DNA from: an uncultured Phenylobacterium sp.
GTDB lineage: Bacteria; Pseudomonadota; Alphaproteobacteria; Caulobacterales; Caulobacteraceae
Assembly (NCBI GenBank): GCA_945952355.1
Contig: CAMFIW010000167.1
Span: 1 to 6,606, forward strand
DNA length: 6,606 nucleotides
Direction: 5' to 3'
Shown here piece by piece: positions 1 to 5,310 of the stretch (the first letter of the stretch is position 1; the number at the start of each line of letters is the position of its first letter). The notes beneath the pieces are model-generated. The model was not told the DNA's origin, made no database searches, and saw only the letters and a list, made by a program, of their open reading frames with translations. Both the position numbers and the translations under genes were made by a program.

Positions 1-1
1 G

Positions 2-268
2 ATCGGGGGCAACATGGACTACTTCATGGGCCACGGGGTCTGGCCGATCTCGAGCTACCGCCCCGACGTCGCCGCGCTGAAGGCCGGATCGCCGCGCATC
101 GAGGTCGGGGTCGGGGCCGAGTCCGCCGGCGAGGTGGCGCACAAGGCCGGCCTCGCCCTGGCGCAGGCGCTGGAGCGCCCGGCCGTGACCTTCCCCGGAG
201 ACCATGGTGGCTTCGGCGCGCACCAGGCCGCCTTCGCCAAGGTGCTGGACGAGGTGCTGCGCGCCTAG
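2..268 (+). CDS. alpha/beta-hydrolase, C-terminal fragment (5' end outside window)
   Basis: The reading frame is open from the window edge and gives 88 residues before a TAG stop. The layout fits the C-terminal third of an alpha/beta-hydrolase: a cap-like piece with a SYRPDVAALKA segment (residues 18-28), a beta strand reading PRIEVGVG, an Ala/Leu-rich helix, then FPGDHGGF (residues 64-71), whose His68 sits where the family's catalytic histidine lies, and a last helix ending VLDEVLRA. The nucleophile elbow and catalytic acid would lie upstream and are not visible, so the substrate cannot be named. An internal ATG at 14 is only an in-frame methionine, not the start. The gene converges on the amidohydrolase gene and the two overlap by 4 nt. 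The family call rests on the GDHxGF context and overall pattern, and is inference. Confidence 0.75.
   Translation: MGGNMDYFMGHGVWPISSYRPDVAALKAGSPRIEVGVGAESAGEVAHKAGLALAQALERPAVTFPGDHGGFGAHQAAFAKVLDEVLRA
265..268. other. convergent stop codons sharing CTAG
   Basis: The plus-strand hydrolase ends with TAG at 266-268 and the minus-strand amidohydrolase ends with TAG read from 267-265. Both stops lie in one palindromic CTAG tetranucleotide, so the genes overlap tail to tail by 4 nt and no room is left for a terminator between them. Each transcript must run into the opposing gene unless it terminates by a Rho-dependent route. Confidence 0.9.
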
Positions 269-1584
269 CGGCCCATGACCTCCAGCACCGCCAGCGTCAT
301 GGCCTCGACGCCGGTGCGGATCGACGGCTCGGGGTCGGGTGCGAAATAGGGATTGTGGTTGCCGGCCAGGGTCTCGCCCTTGGCCTTGGCCGCCTCGATC
401 CGTTTGGGGTCGTAGCCGCCGATGCCGAAGAACAGCGAAGGCACGCCGGCGATGATGAATTCCGAATAGTCCTCGCTGGCCGGACCGGGTCCGGGCGACA
501 GCTCGGCCTTGTCGCCAAACGCCTGCTTGAAGACCCCGCCGACCCGGTCGGCCAGGCCCTGGTCGTTGACCACCGCGCGGCCGCCGACCTTGATGTCGAT
601 GTCGGGCTTGGGCGCGCCGGCCATCTCGGCCACGGCGTTGGCGGTGCGATTGACGCCGTCGAGCAGCTTGGCCCGCACGCCGGGATCGTAGCTGCGAATG
701 GTGCCGCGGATCAGCGCCTGGTCGGGGATGATGTTGCCGGCGCTGCCCGCCTGCAGGGCGCCGATGGTGATGACGCCGAACTGGTTGGCGTCCTTCTCGC
801 GGCTGATGACGGTCTGGACATCGACGACGAAGCGGGCCGCCTGGACCACCGGGTCGATGGTCAGGCTGGGCATGGAGCCATGGCCGCCCTTGCCCTTGAA
901 CAGGATCTCCAGGCTGTCGGAGCTCGAACTGTTGACGCCGCCACGATATGAGACTGTGCCGGCCGGTCCTGGCCCGACGTGCAGGGCGAAGCCGATGTCC
1001 GGCTTGCCGAACCGCTCATAGAGCTTGTCGGCCAGCATGGCCCGCGCGCCGAGCGTCGTCTCCTCGGCGGGCTGGCCGATGAACATCAGCGTGCCGCGCC
1101 ACTTGGACTTCATGGCCACAAGGGCCTGGGCCGTCCCGACCCAGGAGGCCATGTGGATGTCGTGGCCGCAGCTGTGGTCGACCGGGGTCGGCTTGCCGTT
1201 CCAGTTGGTCACGACGTGGCTGGCATAGGGCAGACCCGTCTTTTCCTCCATCGGGAGGGCGTCGAGCTCCGTGCGCACCAGGACCAGCGGCCCGGGGCCA
1301 TTCTTGTAGATGGCGACGATGCCGGTGCCGCCGAGGTGCTCGGTCACCTCGAAGCCCAGGGCGCGCATCTCGCCGGCCAGCTTGGCGGCCGTCCGCGTCT
1401 CCTGCATGCCGAGCTCGGGGTTCTGGTGGATGTCCTTATAGAGGGCGTCCAGGTGCGGGTAGGTCTTGGCGAGCTGGGCGTCGACCGCCGCCTTGTTCGC
1501 CGCGACATTGCCCGCGGCCTGGGCGGAGCCGGCGGCGAGAAGGGCGAGAACCGTCAGCGAGACGGCGAGGCGGCGTGGGGACAT
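265..1584 (-). CDS. exported M20-family metal-dependent amidohydrolase (hippurate/N-acyl amino acid hydrolase-like)
   Basis: A 439-residue protein, normal in length for M20D amidohydrolases plus a signal peptide. Residues 1-23 (two arginines, a Leu/Val/Ala core, then AQA) look like a Sec signal with cleavage after Ala23, so the enzyme probably works in the periplasm. Family motifs are in order: RTELDALPM (104-112), SCGHDIH (138-144) supplying Cys139 and His141, AEE (173-175) supplying the catalytic and metal-binding glutamates, LHVGPGP (201-207) with His202, the lid/dimerisation-domain GKGGHGSMP (231-239), and GNHNPYF (408-414) with the last metal-site His410. All expected ligands are present, so it should be active. 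Known relatives hydrolyse amide bonds in N-acyl amino acids, hippurate or small peptides, and the exact substrate cannot be read here. The ATG at 1584 is preceded by CAGGAG at 8-nt spacing. The fadD-type gene lies 112 nt upstream on the same strand. Confidence 0.9.
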   Translation of the reverse strand: MSPRRLAVSLTVLALLAAGSAQAAGNVAANKAAVDAQLAKTYPHLDALYKDIHQNPELGMQETRTAAKLAGEMRALGFEVTEHLGGTGIVAIYKNGPGPLVLVRTELDALPMEEKTGLPYASHVVTNWNGKPTPVDHSCGHDIHMASWVGTAQALVAMKSKWRGTLMFIGQPAEETTLGARAMLADKLYERFGKPDIGFALHVGPGPAGTVSYRGGVNSSSSDSLEILFKGKGGHGSMPSLTIDPVVQAARFVVDVQTVISREKDANQFGVITIGALQAGSAGNIIPDQALIRGTIRSYDPGVRAKLLDGVNRTANAVAEMAGAPKPDIDIKVGGRAVVNDQGLADRVGGVFKQAFGDKAELSPGPGPASEDYSEFIIAGVPSLFFGIGGYDPKRIEAAKAKGETLAGNHNPYFAPDPEPSIRTGVEAMTLAVLEVMGR

Positions 1585-1592
1585 CGAGGCTG

Positions 1593-1598
1593 CTCCTG
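1593..1598 (-). promoter_or_regulatory. ribosome binding site of the amidohydrolase gene, in a possible hairpin loop
   Basis: On the minus strand CAGGAG lies 8 nt before the ATG at 1584 and supports that start. It is flanked by GAGGCT (1611-1606) and its exact reverse complement AGCCTC (1591-1586). A message beginning upstream could therefore fold a 6-bp stem with a 14-nt loop that holds the ribosome binding site. Confidence 0.6.
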
Positions 1599-1611
1599 AA
1601 CAAGAAGCCTC

Positions 1612-1642
1612 ACCATAGCCGTCCGGGGGCGGAGGACGCCAA
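1612..1642 (-). promoter_or_regulatory. possible promoter of the amidohydrolase gene
   Basis: On the minus strand TTGGCG (1642-1637) is followed after 19 nt by TATGGT (1617-1612), itself preceded by GC. This resembles the Caulobacter housekeeping pattern of TTGAC-like and GCTA-like boxes, with a longer than usual spacer. Transcription would begin about 20 nt before the ATG. The match is weak, and readthrough from the upstream acyl-CoA synthetase gene is equally possible. Confidence 0.25.
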
Positions 1643-1696
1643 GCCCTTGCGATCGAATTCCGCGCGCGATGGCGTCGCAGCGCCGATTCCGGGCGC

Positions 1697-3487
1697 TCAG
1701 AACTTGGCCCGGCCTTCCTCGATCTTGGTGAAGCCGGCCTTGGTCAGCTTCTGATAGCCCTTGTCCGGATCCTTCATGAACAGCGGCCCCTTGATCTTGC
1801 CGGGGTCGAAGCCGTCGGCCACGAGGTCGAGCTTGCGGTACTTGAAGGTGCCCGTGGTCTCGATGGCCGGCAGAATGCGCACGAACACCGGCTGGGCGTA
1901 GGGTGGCAGCTCGCGGGCGACGTATTCGCCGAAGGCGGCGATATCGAACCTGTCGTCGACGACCAGGCCGGCCATGCCCGCACGGCCCTCCGCGCCTGGG
2001 AGCTCCACGCCATAGACGTTGGCCTCGACCACGCCCTCGATCGCCTGCAGCCGTTCGGCCACCTCGCCGGTCGAAACGTTCTCGCCCTTCCAGCGGAACG
2101 TGTCGCCGATCCTGTCGATGAAATAGAAATAGCCGTCGCTGTCGGTGCGCATCAGGTCGCCGGTGCGGAACCAGGCGTCGCCACGTTCGAACACGTCGTG
2201 CAGAACCTTCTTCTCCGAGGCGGCCTTGTCGACATATCCGGCATACTCGCTGCGCGCGTCGCCGGAGCTGATCTTGCCGACGCACTCGCCCACCTGGCCG
2301 GGGCCGGCCTCGATGCACAGGCCGTTGGCGGCCCGCACCGGCGTCTCGGCTTCGACGTCGAACTGGACCAGCCGCATGTTCAGCTTGTCCTTCAGCCACT
2401 TCGGGGCCCGGCCGATCGCGCCGACCTTGCCGTCGAAGTTGAACATCGAGACGTTGCCCTCAGTGGAGCCGTAGAACTCCAGGATCTCCGGGATGCGGAA
2501 CCGCGACTTCATCTCCGCCCAGACGTCGGCTCGCAGACCATTGCCGAAGGCCAGCCGGATCCTGTGGCGCCCCTCCTCGTCCTGCGGCGGGTGGTTCACC
2601 AGGTAGCGGCACAGTTCACCGATATAGACGAACATCGTGCACTCCTCGGCCACCACCTCGGGCCAGAAGTGGCTGGCGGAGAATTTGCGGCGGATCACCG
2701 CCGAGCCGCCGTTCAGCAGCGCCGCGCCCAGGCCGCAGAGCCCACCGGTGGCGTGATAGAGCGGCAAGGTCACGTAGACCCGGTCCTTCTCCGTCGCGCC
2801 TGTCGCGCCGGCGAAGCCGCGCATGTAGAGCTGGGCGCGCATATGGGTGATGCGGGCCGCCTTGGGCAGTCCGGTGGTGCCCGAAGTATAGATCAGCAGC
2901 GCCGTGTCGTGCGCCGTCATGCCGTCGCGCACCGAGCGGTCCGGCGGCAGCTGGCTGCAGCTCTTCAGCGCCTGGACGAGATCGCGCTGGTCGCCGTGGG
3001 CCGGCCCCAGCACCCATTGCTGCATAGGCTTCTCGAGCAGGGCCTTGGCAGCTTCGAAGACCGGCGAGGTCTCGGTGTCGACGATCACCTGGGCGGCGCC
3101 CGAGATGTTCAGGCAGTGCGCGAGCGCGGCGCCCGAGAGCTGGTTGTTGATCAGGGCGGTGACGACGCCCAGCTTGGACAGCCCGTACCAGATCGGGAAG
3201 TATTCCAGCCGGTTGGGCATGAACAGCGCCACCACCGCGCCCCTGCGAAGGTTCAGGCTGCGCGCCCAGTGGGCGTAGCGATTGGCGACCGCATCCATCT
3301 CGCCATAGGTGAGGTTGCGCCCCTCGAAAGTCAGGGCGGGGCGCTCGCGCCACTCGGTCACGGCGGCCTGGATGTCGTCGCATACGAGGTTGTCGGAGCC
3401 CGGCGCGATCGATTTCACGCGCTTGAGCGTTCGGTTGAGACCGCGAGTGAAGCGCCAATCACGCTCAAGCCTGGCCCTGATACGCAT
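1697..3487 (-). CDS. long-chain acyl-CoA synthetase, FATP/FadD6 type
   Basis: A 596-residue adenylate-forming enzyme that would activate long-chain fatty acids to acyl-CoA with ATP and CoA. Motifs from the chosen start: P-loop YTSGTTGLPK (200-209), LPLYHATGG (241-249), YGSTEGN (339-345), RTGD (441-444), hinge and core DRIGDTFRWKGENVST (458-473), and TGTFKYRK (545-552) with Lys549 in the position of the adenylation lysine. The segment from about 255 to 345, with YIGELCRYL and AFGNGLR, is typical of the FATP/very-long-chain branch rather than classical E. coli FadD. No site is missing and the length is normal. The ATG at 3487 is preferred because GGAGG lies 6 nt before it. A GTG at 3511 would add eight residues and has no comparable site. 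The product is probably cytoplasmic or membrane-associated, its basic N-terminus perhaps touching the membrane. Chain-length preference is not readable. The ATG is followed downstream by the amidohydrolase gene on the same strand. Confidence 0.9.
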   Translation of the reverse strand: MRIRARLERDWRFTRGLNRTLKRVKSIAPGSDNLVCDDIQAAVTEWRERPALTFEGRNLTYGEMDAVANRYAHWARSLNLRRGAVVALFMPNRLEYFPIWYGLSKLGVVTALINNQLSGAALAHCLNISGAAQVIVDTETSPVFEAAKALLEKPMQQWVLGPAHGDQRDLVQALKSCSQLPPDRSVRDGMTAHDTALLIYTSGTTGLPKAARITHMRAQLYMRGFAGATGATEKDRVYVTLPLYHATGGLCGLGAALLNGGSAVIRRKFSASHFWPEVVAEECTMFVYIGELCRYLVNHPPQDEEGRHRIRLAFGNGLRADVWAEMKSRFRIPEILEFYGSTEGNVSMFNFDGKVGAIGRAPKWLKDKLNMRLVQFDVEAETPVRAANGLCIEAGPGQVGECVGKISSGDARSEYAGYVDKAASEKKVLHDVFERGDAWFRTGDLMRTDSDGYFYFIDRIGDTFRWKGENVSTGEVAERLQAIEGVVEANVYGVELPGAEGRAGMAGLVVDDRFDIAAFGEYVARELPPYAQPVFVRILPAIETTGTFKYRKLDLVADGFDPGKIKGPLFMKDPDKGYQKLTKAGFTKIEEGRAKF

Positions 3488-3493
3488 GCCTTC

Positions 3494-3498
3494 CCTCC
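3494..3498 (-). promoter_or_regulatory. ribosome binding site deciding the acyl-CoA synthetase start
   Basis: GGAGG on the minus strand lies 6 nt before the ATG at 3487. This strong site favours that codon over the in-frame GTG at 3511, which is the only upstream alternative. Confidence 0.8.
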
Positions 3499-3545
3499 GA
3501 CGCACGCCCACCTTGCGGGGGCGCCGCGATGGCGGTCAAGCGGGG

Positions 3546-3600
3546 CCTTGGCGCCACGCCGCCGCACACGTCACAGTCGACCCCCGCCGTGGCGCCGAGG
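3546..3600. repeat. long GC-rich inverted repeat in the leader region
   Basis: The arm at 3546-3558 contains GGCGCCACG (3550-3558), which matches CGTGGCGCC at 3588-3596 exactly. Pairing extends outward through a T-G pair at 3549/3597 and three Watson-Crick pairs to 3546/3600, giving 13 bp around a 29-nt loop. There is no T-run, so it is not an intrinsic terminator. The wobble pair forms only in a plus-strand RNA (C-A on the other strand). It could be a leader structure or chance in GC-rich DNA. Confidence 0.4.
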
Positions 3601-3669
3601 ACTCACCTGAGGTGGCGGAAGCGCCTGTCTCTCGGGCGATCAGGCCGCGCGTCAAGCACGGCGGCGGAA

Positions 3670-3709
3670 TCTGGCGCCATTGTGTCAAGAATTGACACAA
3701 GTCTGGCGC
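3670..3709 (+). repeat. direct repeat TCTGGCGC flanking the palindrome
   Basis: TCTGGCGC occurs at 3670-3677 and again at 3702-3709, 32 bp apart, which is about three helical turns. The copies bracket the palindrome at 3680-3700 closely on both sides. They may be part of a composite protein-binding site, but an 8-mer pair this GC-rich can also arise by chance. Confidence 0.45.
3680..3700. promoter_or_regulatory. perfect palindrome, probable operator
   Basis: TTGTGTCAA (3680-3688), a GAA spacer, then TTGACACAA (3692-3700) form a perfect 9-bp inverted repeat. The size and symmetry suit a dimeric helix-turn-helix repressor such as a TetR, GntR or MarR family member. Each strand carries TTGACA, the ideal -35 hexamer, inside the palindrome, but no good -10 follows at 16-18 nt on either strand. 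It lies about 190 nt from the acyl-CoA synthetase start and 205 nt from the membrane-protein start, so either or both could be the target. No regulator gene is in the window to name the factor. Confidence 0.6.
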
Positions 3710-3716
3710 GACATTG

Positions 3717-3793
3717 GAAGTATATTGGCGAACGCTCTCGGTTCATTGAGCTTAGCCAAAGAATTTTTTTGTGAACGCAACCCAATATAATTC
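3717..3793. repeat. spaced inverted repeat GAAGTATATTGG / CCAATATAATTC
   Basis: GAAGTATATTGG (3717-3728) and CCAATATAATTC (3782-3793) are reverse complements with one mismatch in 12. They are separated by 53 nt and include a perfect TATATTGG/CCAATATA core. AT-rich 12-mers are unusual in this GC-rich window. The arms may be paired operator half-sites for looping or the base of a leader RNA structure. No function is assigned. Confidence 0.45.
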
Positions 3794-3847
3794 AAGGAAC
3801 TGAGGCTCCCTGGACACAGCTTCACCAGACCGAATCGCAAGAAAATC

Positions 3848-3872
3848 GGAACGCTGGCCGCCAGACATCGTT
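3848..3872 (+). promoter_or_regulatory. EcfG/SigT-type general stress response promoter
   Basis: GGAAC (3848-3852), a 16-nt spacer, then CGTT (3869-3872) matches the alphaproteobacterial EcfG-family promoter consensus GGAAC-N16-17-CGTT exactly. Transcription would start about 6-8 nt further on, near 3879, leaving a leader of about 27 nt that contains the GGGAGG site before the ATG at 3906. The position, orientation and spacing make this the likely promoter of the Pro/Ala-rich membrane protein gene and suggest induction by the PhyR-NepR-EcfG partner switch. Confidence 0.7.
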
Positions 3873-3892
3873 TTCCCTGCCGACCAAATTAC

Positions 3893-3898
3893 GGGAGG
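3893..3898 (+). promoter_or_regulatory. ribosome binding site of the Pro/Ala-rich membrane protein
   Basis: GGGAGG ends 7 nt before the ATG at 3906. It fixes the start and places the EcfG-type -10 box about 33 nt upstream of the start codon, giving a short leader. Confidence 0.8.
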
Positions 3899-3905
3899 TC
3901 CGAAA

Positions 3906-4565
3906 ATGACTGCCGACTATGGCGCCTTTAGCCGCCCCACCTTCACCGCCGACGACTTCGAACGCGAAGAGATCGAGTCTGACGGCCCCATGTTCGCGAC
4001 GCCGATTTATGCGCAGCGGACGTCAACTCGCCGCAGCGGGACCAGCCCCGCCCTGATCGGCGGCGTGGCGCTCGCCCTGGCCGTCGCGGCAGGCGCCGGC
4101 GTCTATCTGATGAACCAGAATGGCGAGGCCACCGTGGCCTCGACCAAGCCGGTTCCGGTGCAGACTGTGCCCGCGGCGACCCCGTCGCCGGCCCAGATGG
4201 CCGCCAACACCGTCCAGCCGGTCAACCCAACGCCGAGCATGGCGCCGGAAGCCCCGAAGGCGCCGGCCGTGACCACGAGTTCGCGGGTCAGCACGAGCGT
4301 GACGCCGACCCGCGTCGCCCGGGCTCGCCCGGCGCAGGCTCCGGCCAGCGCGGCCTCGGCCAGCGGCGTGGACGCCAGCGCGACCCTGCCGGCTTCGCCC
4401 CAGGCCTACGCACCTTCGGCCTCGACGCCCCCGGCTCCGCCCGCGGATGTCGCTCCCACGGCGCCGACCGTCCAGGCCCAGCCGGTGAATCCGGAGCCGC
4501 AGGTCACGCCGCAAGCGCCGGCTCCGAGCGTGCCTGAGGCCAGCGCGCCGCAGCCCCAGGTCTAA
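3906..4565 (+). CDS. single-pass membrane protein with Pro/Ala-rich tail, function unknown
   Basis: A 219-residue protein not matching any family I recognise. Residues 1-47 are polar and acidic (TADDFEREEIESDG), then basic (RTSTRR, 39-43), and a single hydrophobic helix spans about 49-69. By the positive-inside rule the N-terminus is cytoplasmic. Residues 70-219 would lie in the periplasm and are low-complexity Pro, Ala, Thr, Ser, Val and Gln, with a repeated QPVNPxP at 104-110 and 192-198. This resembles the anchor and spacer of TonB- or SPOR-type envelope proteins, but no folded C-terminal domain follows the tail. The ATG has GGGAGG 7 nt upstream. An EcfG-type promoter precedes the gene and an intrinsic terminator follows it, so it is probably monocistronic and stress-induced. 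An envelope-spanning or cell-wall contact role is only a guess. Confidence 0.8.
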   Translation: MTADYGAFSRPTFTADDFEREEIESDGPMFATPIYAQRTSTRRSGTSPALIGGVALALAVAAGAGVYLMNQNGEATVASTKPVPVQTVPAATPSPAQMAANTVQPVNPTPSMAPEAPKAPAVTTSSRVSTSVTPTRVARARPAQAPASAASASGVDASATLPASPQAYAPSASTPPAPPADVAPTAPTVQAQPVNPEPQVTPQAPAPSVPEASAPQPQV

Positions 4566-4617
4566 CCAGACCACACGCCTTGCCGGAGCCCTCCCCTCTC
4601 ACCGGCCAGGCGAACTG

Positions 4618-4652
4618 GAACGGCCCCGTCGCCAGGCGGGGCCGTTCTCTTT
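4618..4652 (+). terminator. intrinsic terminator after the Pro/Ala-rich membrane protein gene
   Basis: GAACGGCCCCG (4618-4628) and CGGGGCCGTTC (4637-4647) form a perfect 11-bp GC-rich stem with an 8-nt loop, followed by TCTTT. It begins 52 nt after the stop codon and would end that transcript, so the downstream small genes need their own promoter or depend on readthrough. Confidence 0.85.
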
Positions 4653-4744
4653 GGGGGCCCGCGCTCCCATGCCGCATCGCGAATCGTCCGCATACATGGC
4701 AAACGCCGCGACCATCCTCCTCATTTCCTGGTCCGGAACGCCGT

Positions 4745-4945
4745 ATGCAAAAGTACGTCTTCTCCCAGTTCGGCGCCGAATGGGCGTCGGCCGCCTTGGT
4801 GTTCATCGTCAGCATGATCGCCGGGCGCATGGCCGCGGATGGGATGAACCTCGTGCAGTGGGCGGGCGCGGCGACGGCGGTGCTAGGGTCGATCACCGTG
4901 GCGGTGGCGGTGCGAGTCTGGACACCCGAGCGCCGGCAAGCCTAG
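4745..4945 (+). CDS. small two-helix membrane protein, tandem paralogue copy 1
   Basis: A 66-residue protein with an amphipathic start (MQKYVFSQFGAEW), a hydrophobic helix at about 14-27, a short loop RMAADGMN (28-35) and a second helix at about 39-58 ending VRVW, then a short tail PERRQA. The ATG at 4745 is chosen because its product aligns without gaps to the next gene from residue 1. The longer frame upstream runs through the terminator and has no membrane-protein character. The ribosome binding site is weak (GGAA, 6 nt before the ATG). I recognise no family. The hairpin-like size recalls holins or small membrane modulators, but nothing specific supports either. No clear promoter is seen in the 92 nt after the terminator. 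Confidence 0.75.
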   Translation: MQKYVFSQFGAEWASAALVFIVSMIAGRMAADGMNLVQWAGAATAVLGSITVAVAVRVWTPERRQA

Positions 4946-4948
4946 CAC

Positions 4949-4963
4949 GCGAGCGCAGCTCGC
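4949..4963 (+). other. short hairpin between the two small membrane protein genes
   Basis: GCGAGC (4949-4954), a GCA loop and GCTCGC (4958-4963) form a 6-bp stem four nucleotides after the stop codon of the first small gene. It lacks a T-run, so it may stabilise or process the 3' end of the RNA rather than terminate it, or may be chance. Confidence 0.3.
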
Positions 4964-5065
4964 CTGTGGCGGGACGTCGCAGAACCACACCTGGCATCTT
5001 ATCTTTACCCCGTCCCCTCACGATATGGGGTGACGACGACATTCCAGGGGGGCATTGGAGAATCC

Positions 5066-5296
5066 ATGCTCAGTAAAGTGTTCTCCCAGAAGGCCGCCGA
5101 GTACGGCACGGGCGTTCTGGTCTTTGTTTCCGCGGGTCTCGCCGGCCACCAGGCCGCGCATGGCATGACGCAGCCCCAGCTGATGGGCGCGGCGACCGCG
5201 ATCCTCGGCTCGGTGATGGCCGCCGTGATGGTGCGCCTGTGGCCAACCGACGGCCCGCGCATCCCGATCCGCATCAAGATCCGCAAGGACGACTGA
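5066..5296 (+). CDS. small two-helix membrane protein, tandem paralogue copy 2
   Basis: A 76-residue protein aligned end to end with the preceding gene's product: 30 identities in residues 1-59 without gaps. Shared blocks are VFSQ (5-8), AE (11-12), LVF (18-20), AG (26-27), GM (33-34), GAATA (41-45), LGS (47-49) and VRxW (56-59). Helices lie at about 14-27 and 39-58. It differs in a longer, strongly basic tail (RIPIRIKIRK, 65-74) that would sit on the cytoplasmic face if both ends are inside. The ATG at 5066 has GGAG 5 nt upstream and matches the paralogue's start. A GTG at 5030 would add 12 unrelated residues. A GAATC site overlaps the leader at 5060-5064. No family is recognised. The gene ends 14 nt from the convergent pentapeptide gene. 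Confidence 0.8.
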   Translation: MLSKVFSQKAAEYGTGVLVFVSAGLAGHQAAHGMTQPQLMGAATAILGSVMAAVMVRLWPTDGPRIPIRIKIRKDD

Positions 5297-5310
5297 GCGA
5301 TCCTCCGCGC

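Larger units (their letters stand above)
3488..3905. other. 418-nt divergent intergenic regulatory region
   Basis: No convincing gene lies between the divergent acyl-CoA synthetase (leftward) and the Pro/Ala-rich membrane protein (rightward). The left half (to about 3660) is GC-rich and holds a long stem. The right half is clearly AT-richer than the rest of the window, with TATATTGG, a T7 run at 3764-3770 and CCAATATAA. It contains a perfect 9+9 palindrome, a spaced 12-nt inverted repeat and an EcfG-type promoter, each listed separately. GAATC (CcrM-type GANTC) occurs at 3667-3671 and 3832-3836. Short open frames crossing it lack a believable start, codon bias or recognisable protein. Confidence 0.75.

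Noticed and set aside
355..951. 198-codon plus-strand frame opposite the amidohydrolase
   Set aside because: It lies wholly inside a gene with intact catalytic motifs, has no ribosome binding site and shows shadow-like composition.
1554..2399. 281-codon minus-strand frame overlapping the acyl-CoA synthetase
   Set aside because: It is the alternate frame of that gene and of the intergenic gap, rich in Arg and Gly, and no domain is seen.
2198..3610. 470-codon open frame on the plus strand opposite the acyl-CoA synthetase
   Set aside because: It is a GC-bias shadow. The opposite strand encodes a full set of adenylate-forming enzyme motifs, and this frame has low-complexity Arg/Ala/Gly/His-rich content with no recognisable domain.
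3704..3718. Possible sigma-54 promoter (TGGCGCG followed by TTGGA)
   Set aside because: The GG and GC doublets required at -24 and -12 are not at the fixed spacing, and the -12 GC is absent.
3692..3726. Sigma-70 promoter from TTGACA in the palindrome and TATATT at 3721
   Set aside because: The spacer would be 23 nt, too long for a standard promoter, and no better -10 sits at 16-18 nt.
3603..3785. 60-codon minus-strand frame in the intergenic region
   Set aside because: It begins at a TTG without a ribosome binding site, crosses the palindrome and AT-rich repeat, and resembles no protein.
4580..4744. N-terminal extension of the first small membrane protein
   Set aside because: It would translate through the intrinsic terminator, and the paralogue aligns only from the ATG at 4745.
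4735..4759. Second EcfG-like match GGAAC-N16-CGTC at the first small membrane protein gene
   Set aside because: The -10 box is imperfect and lies inside the coding sequence, so transcription would start downstream of the ATG. The GGAA is better explained as a weak ribosome binding site.
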